Positions 35,829-45,559 of a DNA stretch of 64,000 nt are shown piece by piece. Source of the stretch: Streptomyces sp. Ag109_O5-1 (GTDB lineage: Bacteria > Actinomycetota > Actinomycetes > Streptomycetales > Streptomycetaceae). Numbering within the stretch: the stretch's first letter is position 1; every line of letters starts with the position of its first letter. The position numbers and the translations under genes are program-made. The stretch spans positions 496,001 through 560,000 of the forward strand of contig NZ_RKQF01000001.1 in the NCBI RefSeq assembly GCF_003814875.1, written 5' to 3'. The notes under the pieces were generated by a model. It worked only from the letters and a program-made list of their open reading frames with translations, was not told the DNA's origin and ran no database searches.

Positions 35829-36023
35829 GGGGCGGGCCGTTCGGGGGCCCGGCCGTTCTCCGCGCGCCTGCCGGGGAGCCTCGGAGCGCGTGGCAGACGC
35901 TGTCGCCGGCGCTGCGCGACGCACTCGGCCGGTCTTCGACGGTGTGGCAAACCCCGGCCAATGGGTCGATATAGGCTGCCGGTCTGTACGTACGCAGTCC
36001 GGCAGCCTTCAGGAGTGTCCTCC

Positions 36024-37061
36024 GTGACCCTAGCGATCGACCCGTCCGAGACGTCCACCGAGTCCCCGGCTCCCCTGTCCGACCTGGTGGCGCGGGACGC
36101 CCGTGAGTTCGGCGCCTACGTGCGGACCGGGGGCTGGACGTTCGGTCTGATGGTGGCCCGCAGTGTGCGGCCGGGCGGACAGGGCGCGGAGGAGACCCCG
36201 AAGGTGTCGGCGAAGGAGTTCGCCGAGCTGGCCGGCTGCTCCCCGGAGCGGGTCATGCGCTACTACAAGGCCTGGGACCGGGCGGCCGACGACGGTCTGG
36301 TCCCGCACTTCGAGGCACTGACCCCGGGCCAGGAGGTCGAACTCCCTGACTCCGACGTGTGGTTGAGCTACTACGTCTCCCGCAACAGCGCCACCTCCGA
36401 GCGCGGCACCGCCATCGCCGAGGCCGCCGAAGCCGAAGGCATCCGGCCCACGAAGGCCCTGGAGGTCGCGGAGAACCCGACCGCGCTGCGCGCCGCGATC
36501 CTCGCCGACCCGTCCACCGCGCGCGCCGCCCGCTCCGCGCTCCTGGACCGGATCAAGGAGGACCCGGACCTGCAGACCGTGCTGGCCCGGGACGTGGTGC
36601 GCACCGCCGACCTCAAGAAGGCAGTGGCCACCGAGAGCCGCTCGGCCGACCGCATCGGCTACGTCCGGCAGATCGCCGAGTCCGGCCAGATCAAGACCCC
36701 GGCCGGGCAGACCGTCGACGCCCCCGTCGAGCTGCGCCAGGAGGCGGAGCGCCATCTGTCGCTCCTCGACGAGCTGGACGAGGACGAGGACACCGGCGAG
36801 TGGGCGGCCGACGCCTACGACACCATGAAGAACCTGGTCGTCGAGGCGGTCGAGGCGGACCCGGAACTGCGTGTCCAGGAGAAGCGCACCAAGTTCTACA
36901 GCAGCCTGCAGAAGGCGACCAAGGCGTTCGAGGAACTGACCTTCGACGACGCCCAGGACTTCTACGAGGACGACATGGTCCAGCGCCTGGAGGACCTCCA
37001 GCAGGCCATCGGCTCCTGCCTGGCCGCGCTGCGCGGTACGAAGGGCACGGAGGGCGCGTAG
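36024..37061 (+). CDS. Conserved actinomycete protein with putative N-terminal HTH
   Basis: 345 residues of a family I cannot name. Residues about 62-85 (SAKEFAELAGCSPERVMRYY) look like a helix-turn-helix. The rest is largely charged helix, including AEAEGIRPTKALEVAENPTA and an acidic LLDELDEDEDTGEW stretch. AGGAG eight bases upstream supports GTG 36024; the longer frame starting at 35961 has no RBS. The layout resembles ParB-like or nucleoid-associated DNA-binding proteins, but no ParB box is visible. It stands alone, 130 bp upstream of the SALP gene. Confidence 0.75.
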   Translation: MTLAIDPSETSTESPAPLSDLVARDAREFGAYVRTGGWTFGLMVARSVRPGGQGAEETPKVSAKEFAELAGCSPERVMRYYKAWDRAADDGLVPHFEALTPGQEVELPDSDVWLSYYVSRNSATSERGTAIAEAAEAEGIRPTKALEVAENPTALRAAILADPSTARAARSALLDRIKEDPDLQTVLARDVVRTADLKKAVATESRSADRIGYVRQIAESGQIKTPAGQTVDAPVELRQEAERHLSLLDELDEDEDTGEWAADAYDTMKNLVVEAVEADPELRVQEKRTKFYSSLQKATKAFEELTFDDAQDFYEDDMVQRLEDLQQAIGSCLAALRGTKGTEGA

Positions 37062-37190
37062 GCCGGCCGGGCCCCGCGGATCGCGCCGGTCTCCCAGGAC
37101 CCGTGGGGCAATTCCACTCCGGATTGAGCATTTTCCACGTGGGAGGGGTACTAGAGGGCACCAAGCCGATCGTTCTCGGAGGCCTCTCGC

Positions 37191-37616
37191 GTGAACCCCA
37201 TCGTGCACAGGACCCTCGTGGTACAGCTCCGCGCGGACGGGACGGGCCGGTGCCCCGTCCTGGCCCATCTGGCGTACGACGCCGACGACCCGTTCGCCGT
37301 TACCGCGGTGTTCGCCCTGGACGGCAGGGTGCTCGCCCGGTGGCGACTGGACCGGGAGATGCTGAACGACTCTCTGAGAGGGCCGGTCGGGGTCGGGGAC
37401 GTACGGCTGCGTCCCGTACGGCAGGGGCGCTGGAGGGAAGTGCGGATGGATTTCCTCGGCGATCGGCTGCCCGGCGGCGAGCGGCACCATGCGGTGGTGT
37501 TCGTGTGGGCTCCGGCGCTCGCCGCCTTCCTGAGCGACACGTACATGGCGGTGCCGCCCGGCCGGGAAGAGGTCCGCGTGGACGACGTACTCGCGGAGAT
37601 CCTCGCCACCGGCTGA
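37191..37616 (+). CDS. SsgA-like sporulation/cell-division protein (SALP)
   Basis: 141 residues matching the SsgA/SsgB family throughout: LAYDADDPFAVTAVF, WRLDREMLNDSLRGPVGVGD and FLSDTYMAVPPGREEVRVDD with LAEIL at the C-terminus. SALPs control septum site selection and peptidoglycan steps during sporulation and are confined to morphologically complex actinomycetes, supporting the Streptomyces assignment. GGAGG precedes GTG 37191 by eight bases. Which paralogue (SsgC-SsgG) it is cannot be told. Confidence 0.85.
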   Translation: MNPIVHRTLVVQLRADGTGRCPVLAHLAYDADDPFAVTAVFALDGRVLARWRLDREMLNDSLRGPVGVGDVRLRPVRQGRWREVRMDFLGDRLPGGERHHAVVFVWAPALAAFLSDTYMAVPPGREEVRVDDVLAEILATG

Positions 37617-37683
37617 GTAGCCGTACTCATGTTCCGCCCGAGCGCTGCGGCCACGATGGGGCTCCCACGAGAAGGAGTCCGCC

Positions 37684-38352
37684 ATGACCGCAGTGCACCC
37701 CGACCCGCGCCCCTTTCCGCACCGGGTCGCGCGCCGTGTCCCGCCCGCCGCGCTCGCCGCAGTGGTCGTGGCCGGCATGGCCGTGTCCGCGTGGGGCGCC
37801 CGGGACCGTACGACCTGGTTCCTGGAGACGGTGTGGGTGCTGGCCGGGCTGCCGCTGGTGGTGCTGACCTGGCGGCGCTTCCCGCTCACCGGACTGCTGA
37901 CCGGGCTGCTCGCGGCGCATGCGCTGGTGCTCGCCGTCGGCGGTCACTACACCTATGCCGAGGTGCCGGTGGGCGACTGGGTGCGTGACACCTTCGGCCT
38001 GGCCCGCAATCCCTACGACCGCTTCGGCCACCTCATGCAGGGTTTCGTGCCGGCGATCCTGGTCCGGGAGCTGCTCACCCGTACCTCTCCGCTGCGCGGC
38101 AGCCGCTGGCTGGCCCCGCTGACCGTGTGCGCGTGCCTCGCGTTCAGCGCGTTCTTCGAGCTGCTGGAGTGGCTGGCGGCAGAGATCGGCGGGCACGGCG
38201 CGGACGCCTTCCTGGCCACTCAGGGCGATGTGTGGGACACCCAGTGGGACATGTTCTGCGCGCTGATCGGCGCGACGGTGTCACTGCTGCTGCTCAGCAG
38301 GGTGCACGACCGTCAGCTGCGGGCGCTGGAGGCGGCTCAGCGGGTGGTGTGA
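37684..38352 (+). CDS. YjdF-like (DUF2238) integral membrane protein
   Basis: 222 residues with about six TM helices (PPAALAAVVVAGMAVSAWGA, FLETVWVLAGLPLVVLTW, LLTGLLAAHALVLAVGG, FSAFFELLEWLAA, MFCALIGATVSLLLL). The motif YDRFGHLMQGFVPA and the DVWDTQWDM segment are characteristic of DUF2238/YjdF. Function is unknown. GAAGGAGTCC gives a strong RBS. Its last 16 bp overlap the convergent DUF6328 gene. Confidence 0.85.
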   Translation: MTAVHPDPRPFPHRVARRVPPAALAAVVVAGMAVSAWGARDRTTWFLETVWVLAGLPLVVLTWRRFPLTGLLTGLLAAHALVLAVGGHYTYAEVPVGDWVRDTFGLARNPYDRFGHLMQGFVPAILVRELLTRTSPLRGSRWLAPLTVCACLAFSAFFELLEWLAAEIGGHGADAFLATQGDVWDTQWDMFCALIGATVSLLLLSRVHDRQLRALEAAQRVV

Positions 38353-38822
38353 CGGCGCCGGGACCACAGCGGCAGGCCGTACCAGCACACCAGGTACCAG
38401 ACCACGACGACCGCGACCACCCAGGTGACAAGGCTGCCGTCGGTGGCCACCCGGAGGATCAGCACCAGGGAGGCGGTCATGGTGGCCAGCAGCAGGAACA
38501 GGCCGACCGAGGTCAGCCGGGCGGCGAGCCGGACCGCCTGCGGCTTCACCCTCCGGCCCGCGACCAGCCGGTGCAGGGACACCGGGCCGATGAGGGCGCC
38601 GGTGGCGGAGGCGCCGAGGACGACGGTGACGATGTAGATCGTCTTGTCGGTGTGGGACAGCTCCGCGTACTTCTGCTGGAAGACCACGGTGAGCAGGAAC
38701 CCGAAGAGGATCTGCACACCGGTCTGCGCGACCCGCACCTCCTGGATGAGCTCGGTCCACATCCGGTCGGCGCGCTCCTCCTCCGACTCGTCGCGTCCGG
38801 TCCGCCGCGCTGGCTCGCTCAT
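38337..38822 (-). CDS. DUF6328 family membrane protein
   Basis: 161 residues. A charged N-terminus rich in Glu and Arg precedes four TM helices (QILFGFLLTVVFQQKYAEL, IYIVTVVLGASATGALIG, LTSVGLFLLLATMTASLV, VTWVVAVVVVWYLVCWYG). This matches DUF6328 of actinobacteria, function unknown. ATG 38822 is preferred over an in-frame TTG at 38855. The 3' end overlaps the convergent YjdF-like gene by 16 bp, so antisense effects between them are possible. Confidence 0.8.
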   Translation of the reverse strand: MSEPARRTGRDESEEERADRMWTELIQEVRVAQTGVQILFGFLLTVVFQQKYAELSHTDKTIYIVTVVLGASATGALIGPVSLHRLVAGRRVKPQAVRLAARLTSVGLFLLLATMTASLVLILRVATDGSLVTWVVAVVVVWYLVCWYGLPLWSRRRHTTR

Positions 38823-38916
38823 GCGATGCGGGTAACCGCGCGGAAGATCGTTCAAACGGGGGGCAGGGGCTGGGCGGCCGGGAGCGGTGGTGTGCGTACC
38901 GCTCCCGGCGGATGGT

Positions 38917-39900
38917 CTACCAGCGGTTCTCGACCTGGTCCTTGATCCGGCGGTCGTAGAGCTCGCGGATCGCGGTGACCGTCTCCGCGGACAGCTCCGG
39001 GAGCTTGGCGGCGGCCGCGTTGGCGCGGGCCTGCTCCGGGTTGCGGGCGCCCGGGATCACCGTCGTGACACCCGGCTGGTCGATGATCCAGCGCAGGGCG
39101 AGCTGGGCCGGGGTGTACCCCTCGGGGGCGAGGGCGGCGAACTCGGCGGCGGCCTCGACGCCCGTCGTGTAGTCCACACCGGAGAAGGTCTCGCCCTGGT
39201 CGAAGGCCTCGCCGTGCCGGTTGTAGGTGCGGTGGTCGTCGGCCGCGAAGACGGTGTCCTTGGTGTACTTGCCGGACAGCAGACCGGAGGCGAGCGGCAC
39301 GCGCGCGATGATGCCGACGCCGGCCTCCCGGGCCGCCGGGAGCACCTCGCGCAGCGGCTTCATCCGGAACGGGTTGAGGATGATCTGCACGCTCGCCACA
39401 CCGGGGCGGGCGATCGCGGTCAGCGCCTCCTCGCAGGTCTCGACGCTGACGCCGTAGGCCGCGATCCGCTCCTCCTCGACCATCGTGTCGAGGGCGTCGT
39501 ACACCTCGTCCAAGGAGTAGACGGGGGTCGGCGGGCAGTGCAGCTGGACCAGGTCCAGGCGGTCCACGCCGAGGTTGCGGCGCGAGCGGTCGTTCCACGC
39601 TCGGAAGTTGTCCAGGACGTAGTTCTCCGGGATCTGGTCGACCCGGCGGCCCATCTTGGTGGCCACCAGCACATGCAGGTCCGGCCTGCCGCTCAGGAAG
39701 CCGGCGATGGTCTGCTCGCTGCGTCCGTCGCCGTACACGTCGGCGGTGTCGAAGAAGGTCACCCCCGACTCGGCCGCCGTCTCCAGGACGGCGTGGGCGT
39801 CCTTCTCGTCCACGTCGCCCCAGTCGGCGCCGAGCTGCCATGTGCCGAGGCCGACGACCGATGCCCGCTGTCCCGACCTGCCGATTACGCGTTCGTCCAT
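38917..39900 (-). CDS. Aldo/keto reductase
   Basis: 327 residues of the AKR TIM barrel. The catalytic set is visible: TFFDTADVYGDGRSE holds Asp and Tyr, VATKMGRR holds Lys, and VQLHCPP holds His. NADPH-binding residues lie in the C-terminal VIPGARNPEQARAN. It resembles actinobacterial AKRs that reduce aldehydes and ketones of unknown identity. It stands alone, divergent from the VAO-type oxidase. Confidence 0.92.
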   Translation of the reverse strand: MDERVIGRSGQRASVVGLGTWQLGADWGDVDEKDAHAVLETAAESGVTFFDTADVYGDGRSEQTIAGFLSGRPDLHVLVATKMGRRVDQIPENYVLDNFRAWNDRSRRNLGVDRLDLVQLHCPPTPVYSLDEVYDALDTMVEEERIAAYGVSVETCEEALTAIARPGVASVQIILNPFRMKPLREVLPAAREAGVGIIARVPLASGLLSGKYTKDTVFAADDHRTYNRHGEAFDQGETFSGVDYTTGVEAAAEFAALAPEGYTPAQLALRWIIDQPGVTTVIPGARNPEQARANAAAAKLPELSAETVTAIRELYDRRIKDQVENRW

Positions 39901-40039
39901 GGCGTCAGTGTGTCATCCGCCGCCGACAACGCTGTCACGGGTCGGTTCGACCCCGCCCACCTATGAATCCTTCACTCACACGGGTGATTGTGTTCGACAG
40001 AAATCGGCTGTGCGTCAACCGGGCACCTAGCGTGTCGGC

Positions 40040-41758
40040 GTGACTGATGGTTCAGCGAACAACAAGTCCTGGGACGACGGCTGGAGCCGTCGGGGTTTCC
40101 TCCGGTCGGCCGCGGCGCTGGCCGCCGTCCCGGTGCTGCTCGCGGCGGATCCGGCCGTGGCCGCCGCCGAACTGCCCGGCTTCCCGGCGGATGTCGCCCT
40201 GTACCGGTCCGCGTACCGCAACTGGGTCGGCGAGATCACGGCGGACGGGCTGTGGGCCTGTGCCCCGGCCGACGCCGGTGAGGTGCTCGCGGTCGTCGAC
40301 TGGGCCTGGCGCAACGCCCGGCGGGTACGCGCGCGTGGCTCCTCGCACGGGTGGTCGCCGCTGACCGTCACGGAGAAGACCACGGCCGACGACAAGGTGC
40401 TGCTCGTCGACACCGCGACACATCTCACGGGGCTCTCCCTGGAGTCCGGTTCGGGGGGCTCAGCGGTACGGGCGGGGACCGGGGTCACCCTGGAAGCGCT
40501 GCTCACCTTCCTGGAGGACCACGGTCTCGGGCTCACCGCCGCACCCGCGCCCGGCGACCTGACGCTCGGCGGCGCACTGGCGATCGACGCGCACGGCACC
40601 GCCGTACCGGCCGACGGGGAGGAGCCTCTGTCCGGACACACCTACGGCTCGCTGAGCAATCTGGTGCTGTCGCTGACGGCGGTCGTGTGGGACGAGGGCA
40701 CGGGGACGTATGTCCTGCGGACGTTCCGCCGCGACGAGGCGGACTGCGCAGCCCTGCTCACACACCTCGGCCGGACCCTGGTGACCGAGGTCGTGCTGCG
40801 GGTCGGGGCCGACAGCGATCTGCGGTGCGTCAGCCGGACCGACATCCCGGCCGCCGAACTCTTCGCGGCGCCCGGTTCCGGCGGGCGGACCCTCGACACC
40901 TTCCTCAGGCGGTCCGGGCGCATCGAGGCGATCTGGTTCGCCTTCACCGAGTACCCGTGGCTGAAGGAGTGGAGCGTCGCGCCGACCAGGCCGCTGACCT
41001 CGCGGCACGTCACCTCGCCGTACAACTACCCGTTCTCCGACAACGTCCCGACGGTGGTCGCCGACCTGGTGGGGCGGATGGTGTCCGACGCGGCCTGGTA
41101 TCTGGCGCCGGTACTGGGCAACGCGCAACTGGACGTGGCCACGGCCGGGTTGGTCACGACACTGTCCGCGGACATCTGGGGGCCGTCGAAGAACACACTG
41201 CTGTATGTGAGGCCGACGACGCTGCGGATCAACGCGAACGGGTACGCGGTGCTGACCGAGCGCGCCGAAGTACAGCGGGTGGTGGCTGAGTTCGCCTCCT
41301 TCTATCGCGAACGACTCACTGCTTACGCGGCGTTGGGGCGGTTCCCCGTGAACGGGTCGGTGGAGATACGGGTGACGGGACTGGACGATCCGGGGGATGC
41401 CGGGGTGGCCGGCGCCCAGGTGCCGTTGCTGTCCGCGCTGCGGCCGGGGGGTGGGGCCGCCGATACGGCTGTGTGGCTGGATGTGCTGACGTTGCCGGGG
41501 ACGCCTTGTGCGGAGGCGTTCCTGCGGGAGTTGGAGACGTTTCTGTTCGAGAGGTTCGAGGGGACTCGGGTGGAGTGGTCCAAGGGGTGGGCCTATACCG
41601 AGTCCGGTGTGTGGAGTGACGAGGAGGTGATCGGCACGAGGATTCCGGGTTCGTTCGGGGGCGCGGTGTGGAATGCGGCGGTCGATGCGCTCGATCGCCT
41701 TGACCCGCACGGTGTTTTCGGGAACGGGTTCCTGGATGGGGTGCTTGTGCGTCGCTGA
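40040..41758 (+). CDS. Tat-exported VAO-type FAD oxidase (cholesterol-oxidase-like, type II)
   Basis: 572 residues. The twin-arginine leader WSRRGFLRSAAALAAVPVLL is followed by an FAD_binding_4 domain (RRVRARGSSHGWSPLTVTEK, with GSSHGW near a possible covalent-FAD site, and GDLTLGGALAIDAHGTAVPA). A C-terminal substrate-binding domain (LYVRPTTLRINANGYAVL) follows. The layout matches Brevibacterium-type class II cholesterol oxidase, but the substrate is unproven. GTG 40040 is six bases after TAGCGT, a possible leaderless -10. Confidence 0.85.
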   Translation: MTDGSANNKSWDDGWSRRGFLRSAAALAAVPVLLAADPAVAAAELPGFPADVALYRSAYRNWVGEITADGLWACAPADAGEVLAVVDWAWRNARRVRARGSSHGWSPLTVTEKTTADDKVLLVDTATHLTGLSLESGSGGSAVRAGTGVTLEALLTFLEDHGLGLTAAPAPGDLTLGGALAIDAHGTAVPADGEEPLSGHTYGSLSNLVLSLTAVVWDEGTGTYVLRTFRRDEADCAALLTHLGRTLVTEVVLRVGADSDLRCVSRTDIPAAELFAAPGSGGRTLDTFLRRSGRIEAIWFAFTEYPWLKEWSVAPTRPLTSRHVTSPYNYPFSDNVPTVVADLVGRMVSDAAWYLAPVLGNAQLDVATAGLVTTLSADIWGPSKNTLLYVRPTTLRINANGYAVLTERAEVQRVVAEFASFYRERLTAYAALGRFPVNGSVEIRVTGLDDPGDAGVAGAQVPLLSALRPGGGAADTAVWLDVLTLPGTPCAEAFLRELETFLFERFEGTRVEWSKGWAYTESGVWSDEEVIGTRIPGSFGGAVWNAAVDALDRLDPHGVFGNGFLDGVLVRR

Positions 41759-41796
41759 GATCTGCGGGGCGGTGGGGGCTGGTCACGGCCTCGCGA

Positions 41797-42270
41797 TTGC
41801 CGGACGGCGATGAGCAGAACCGGCAGCAGTTCGTGAACCAGTCGACGTGGGATCCGGTGCCGCCGCAGTGGCGGCTGTTCCTGCCTGAGGACTGGGCGTC
41901 GGACACCGCTCGCCGGGGCCCAGCCCGCATCCCGGCGGACATCACACACCGCGAGGAGTGGCGCCTTGCCCTGGGCATGCTCGACACGCCGGCAGGCTGG
42001 GGCCTGGGGCCTCCGACCGTGGTGGCCGACGCCATCTACGGCACCGACGCCCCTCTGCGGACCACGCTGTCCGAGCGCGGGCTTGCCTACGTCCTGGCCG
42101 TCGGCCTCAGGCCGGAGACAGTCACCCCGCTCACCTGGCGGCATGGCCCGAAAGCCGCGGCCTCGGCTGAACAGGGCCGGTGGGACGCGGGCCTGCCGAC
42201 TGCTCGTCGGCAGGTACAGGTCCAGGCCCGCCGCCGGCGCAGCGCGACTGTTTCGGGGGTCTGCTCGGCA
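41797..42270 (+). pseudogene. IS701-family transposase with internal deletion
   Basis: The frame joins NRQQFVNQSTWDPVP directly to PQWRLFLPEDWASD; in intact IS701 transposases these blocks are separated by the catalytic region of about 60 residues or more (DDVSFPKDG and others). It continues with DITHREEWRLALGMLDTPAG and VVADAIYGTDAPLRTTLSER (a catalytic Asp), then decays into unrelated arginine-rich sequence near 42,200. Both ends and the core are missing. It lies against the two-component system. Confidence 0.75.
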
Positions 42271-42273
42271 GGC

Positions 42274-42936
42274 TCAGGGGTAGAGGCCAGCCCGGAAGGT
42301 GAACGAGACGAGTTGAGCTCGATCACGTGCGCCGACCTTTGTCATGGCCCGCACCGCATGCGTCTTCACGGTGAGCGGCGACACGGACATCTGGGCCGCG
42401 ATCTCGTCGTTGCCGAGACCGCTCGCGACGAGAATGACCACGTCTCGCTCCCTGGGTGTCAGAGCGTCGAAGCGTCGCAGGAGTTCCTGGTCGATCACCG
42501 GGGGCGGACTGTCGGTCATGTGACCGATGAGCGCGGCCGTCGCGGCGGCCGACAGCGCACCGCCACCGCCAACGACCTCGGTGATTCCGGCGACGAGTTC
42601 AGCGGGGCTCACGGTCTTGCTCAGGAAACCGTTGGCGCCCGCGCGAAGGGCGGCGAGAACGATGTCGTCCTGGTCAAAAGTGGTCAGCACGATCACCCGC
42701 AGCTTTTCGGGTGGATGCTCTTTGCGGATCCGGCGGGTGGCTTCGACACCGTCGATGCCGGGCATCCGGATGTCCATCAGGACCAGGTCGACCGGGTGGT
42801 CCCGGAGAAACGGGACGGCCTGGAGTCCGTCGGAGAGATCACCCGCAACAACGAGACTGGGGTCGAGCCGGAGCATCGCTTTGATGCCGGCCCTCATCTC
42901 GTCCTGGTCGTCGACGATCAGAATCCGCGTGTTCAT
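42274..42936 (-). CDS. NarL/FixJ-family response regulator
   Basis: 220 residues. The receiver has DDQDE at the N-terminus, phospho-Asp at about 55 (VDLVLMDIRMPG), Thr in VIVLTTFD and Lys in GFLSKTVSP. The C-terminal LuxR HTH is ALTPRERDVVILVASGLGND, then EIAAQMSVSPLTVKTHAVRA. Its ATG overlaps the kinase stop (ATGA), giving a coupled pair. Likely targets are its own divergent promoter and the membrane-protein gene at 44322. Confidence 0.92.
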   Translation of the reverse strand: MNTRILIVDDQDEMRAGIKAMLRLDPSLVVAGDLSDGLQAVPFLRDHPVDLVLMDIRMPGIDGVEATRRIRKEHPPEKLRVIVLTTFDQDDIVLAALRAGANGFLSKTVSPAELVAGITEVVGGGGALSAAATAALIGHMTDSPPPVIDQELLRRFDALTPRERDVVILVASGLGNDEIAAQMSVSPLTVKTHAVRAMTKVGARDRAQLVSFTFRAGLYP

Positions 42937-44114
42937 ACGACGGCTCCCAGGGGGCTGAACTCCGCATGGACCCGGAATCGCCCGTTGTCACTGACGATCG
43001 TCAGCCGCCCATGGGAGGACTCGACGCGTTCACGCATCCCCACCAGTCCGAGTCCGCTGCCGGAACCGGAGTCGCGCGGTGAGTGACCGACACGGTTCTC
43101 CACGGTGACGCAGATCCTGCCGTCACGCTCGCGGACATCCACCGTTGCCGCCCCCACTCCATGCCGGTAGGCATTCGTGAGTGCTTCCTGAACGACCCGG
43201 TAGACCGTCACGCCGACGCTGGGCTCCACGAAACCGGCGGGGATGTCGATGGAGGGCCGGACGTCGAGGCCGATGCTCTCGAAAGAGGCGACAAGGCCTT
43301 CCAGGCCGCTGAGCGCCGGGGTCGGCCGGAGCGCCTCGTCGTCGGAGATGTCGTCTCCGAGGCGGAGGAGCACGAGGATCCGTTGCGTCTCGACGACGAC
43401 GGTGCGAGCGCTGGACCTGGCTGAGACGAGGGCCTGCCGGGAGGACTCGGCGTCTTCGGGCAGCCCGATCTCCGCGGCGCCCAGATGCATGCTCAGCATC
43501 GCGACCTGGTGGCCGATGACGTCGTGGAGGTCCCGGGCGATGCGGAGTCGTTCCTCGGTCACCCGTCGAGTGGCTTCGATCTCGCGGGTCGCGATGGCGC
43601 TTTCGGCCCGTTCCTCCAAGGTGCGCCAGTGCTCTCGATGGATGCGCAGCGCGGCTCCTGTCGCACCTCCCGCTACGGCTGAGAAGAGTGCGGCGGCTCC
43701 CACGATCGCGCCGCCACGGAATCCTCCCAGCGTCATGAACGCCCCCAGGAAGAACGTCGCCACGATGCCGGTTCCGGCCAGCGGCTGCTTCCCCCTGAGG
43801 GTGACCGAGAACAGCACGAGCACCGCCATCATCCACACCGACAGGGGATCGTGGCCCACCGCTGTGACGGCGAAGGACGCCGCGCTCGCCATGACCAGTC
43901 CCGCCCACGGCATCCACCATGAGAGGGCGACACCGCCACCGGCGAGGAGCACGGAGAGGGCCGTCGGCCAATCCGACCCTCGCAGGATCACTGCCACGAT
44001 CTGGCCGGTGAACACCAGCGCGGCCACCGAATAGGCGACGACGTGCAGCGCCTCGGGGCGGCGGACCCACAGGGGTGCCACGGGCCCGTCCGGATTGTTC
44101 TGCGACTTGGCCAT
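42933..44114 (-). CDS. Sensor histidine kinase, NarL/DesK type
   Basis: 393 residues with four to six N-terminal TM segments (ALHVVAYSVAALVFTGQIVA, LSVLLAGGGVALSWWMPWAG, TGIVATFFLGAFMTLGGF, GAIVGAAALFSAVAGGA). A HisKA_3 domain follows with phospho-His in RIARDLHDVIGHQVAML (about 195). The ATPase carries the N-box QEALTNAYRHG and GSGSGLGLVGMRERVE. ATG 44114 (MAKSQNN) is preferred over longer in-frame starts that would run through the operator region. It may sense the membrane or cell envelope. Confidence 0.92.
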   Translation of the reverse strand: MAKSQNNPDGPVAPLWVRRPEALHVVAYSVAALVFTGQIVAVILRGSDWPTALSVLLAGGGVALSWWMPWAGLVMASAASFAVTAVGHDPLSVWMMAVLVLFSVTLRGKQPLAGTGIVATFFLGAFMTLGGFRGGAIVGAAALFSAVAGGATGAALRIHREHWRTLEERAESAIATREIEATRRVTEERLRIARDLHDVIGHQVAMLSMHLGAAEIGLPEDAESSRQALVSARSSARTVVVETQRILVLLRLGDDISDDEALRPTPALSGLEGLVASFESIGLDVRPSIDIPAGFVEPSVGVTVYRVVQEALTNAYRHGVGAATVDVRERDGRICVTVENRVGHSPRDSGSGSGLGLVGMRERVESSHGRLTIVSDNGRFRVHAEFSPLGAVV

Positions 44115-44142
44115 GCCCTGATTCTCGTCGACGTGTGCTGCA

Positions 44143-44248
44143 GCCGTGTACTTCGAATGATGTAGACGGCCCGGTCCGGGCCATGGAGACGGCAAAACTC
44201 ATTCGATCCGAAGTGGATGTCAGAACTACTTCGTTCGAAGTACACGGC
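44143..44248. promoter_or_regulatory. Paired palindromic operators between kinase and membrane-protein genes
   Basis: A 15-bp perfect inverted repeat spans the divergent promoter: GCCGTGTACTTCGAA (44,143-44,157) and TTCGAAGTACACGGC (44,234-44,248). Within the right arm TACTTCG-TT-CGAAGTA (44,228-44,243) is itself a palindrome; the left copy, TACTTCGAATGATGTA (44,149-44,164), is degenerate. A third related site, CATTCGATCCGAAGTG, lies near 44,200, and GGCCCGGTCCGGGCC near 44,168 can form a hairpin. These are likely response-regulator sites. Confidence 0.65.
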
Positions 44249-44321
44249 CCATCCCGAGGCCGCTGAGACTCCTCGTCGAGGCAACCGTCTCAGGCCATCA
44301 CGATCACATACGGGACACCCG

Positions 44322-44945
<624 letters not shown>

Positions 44946-45559
44946 GCCACGGGCCCCGACACCGGACTCATTCGTCCAGGGCGTCAACTGGGTCTGGAGT
45001 GCCGGGCCGTAGCGGTCTGCGATGTCGGCGATCGCCGAGTCGCGCAGGCGTGGGCCGCGGGCGATGCCGTACATCACGCCGAGGCCGATGAGCTGGGCGA
45101 CGGCGAGTTCGGCGCGCAGACCGGGGTCGGGGCCGGTGAGCCGGGTGGCGAGGGCGTCGACCACATGGGCGCGGAAGTTGGCGCGCAGTACGTCCCCGTG
45201 GTCGCCGTGCAGGGGTGCGAAGACGATCCGCAGCAACGGGTCGGCGCCGCGGTCGCGCTGGCTCTCCAGGACGTGCCGGACCATGTGGCGGCCGAGCTCG
45301 TCCAGGGGGGCGTCCAGGAGGGCGGCCGCGTCGGTGTCGAAGGACATCACCCGGGCGAACAGGCCGTCCTTGTTGCCGAAGTACTTGAGGATCAGCGGCG
45401 CGCTGACGCCGGCGCGTTCGGCGACGTCCTTGAGGGTGATGTCGGCGTGGGCGTGCCGGGCGAGAAGGTGACGGGCGGCCCTGAGGATGGCCGCCTTGGT
45501 GGCCTCCGCGTCCCGGCGGGCGGGCGCGGCGGCGGTGCCGGTTCGGGTGCTCACGGCAC

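Noticed and set aside
41797..43086. 429-residue plus-strand frame starting in the IS701 relic
   Set aside because: Only the first ~140 residues are transposase; the rest is antisense to the response regulator and kinase.
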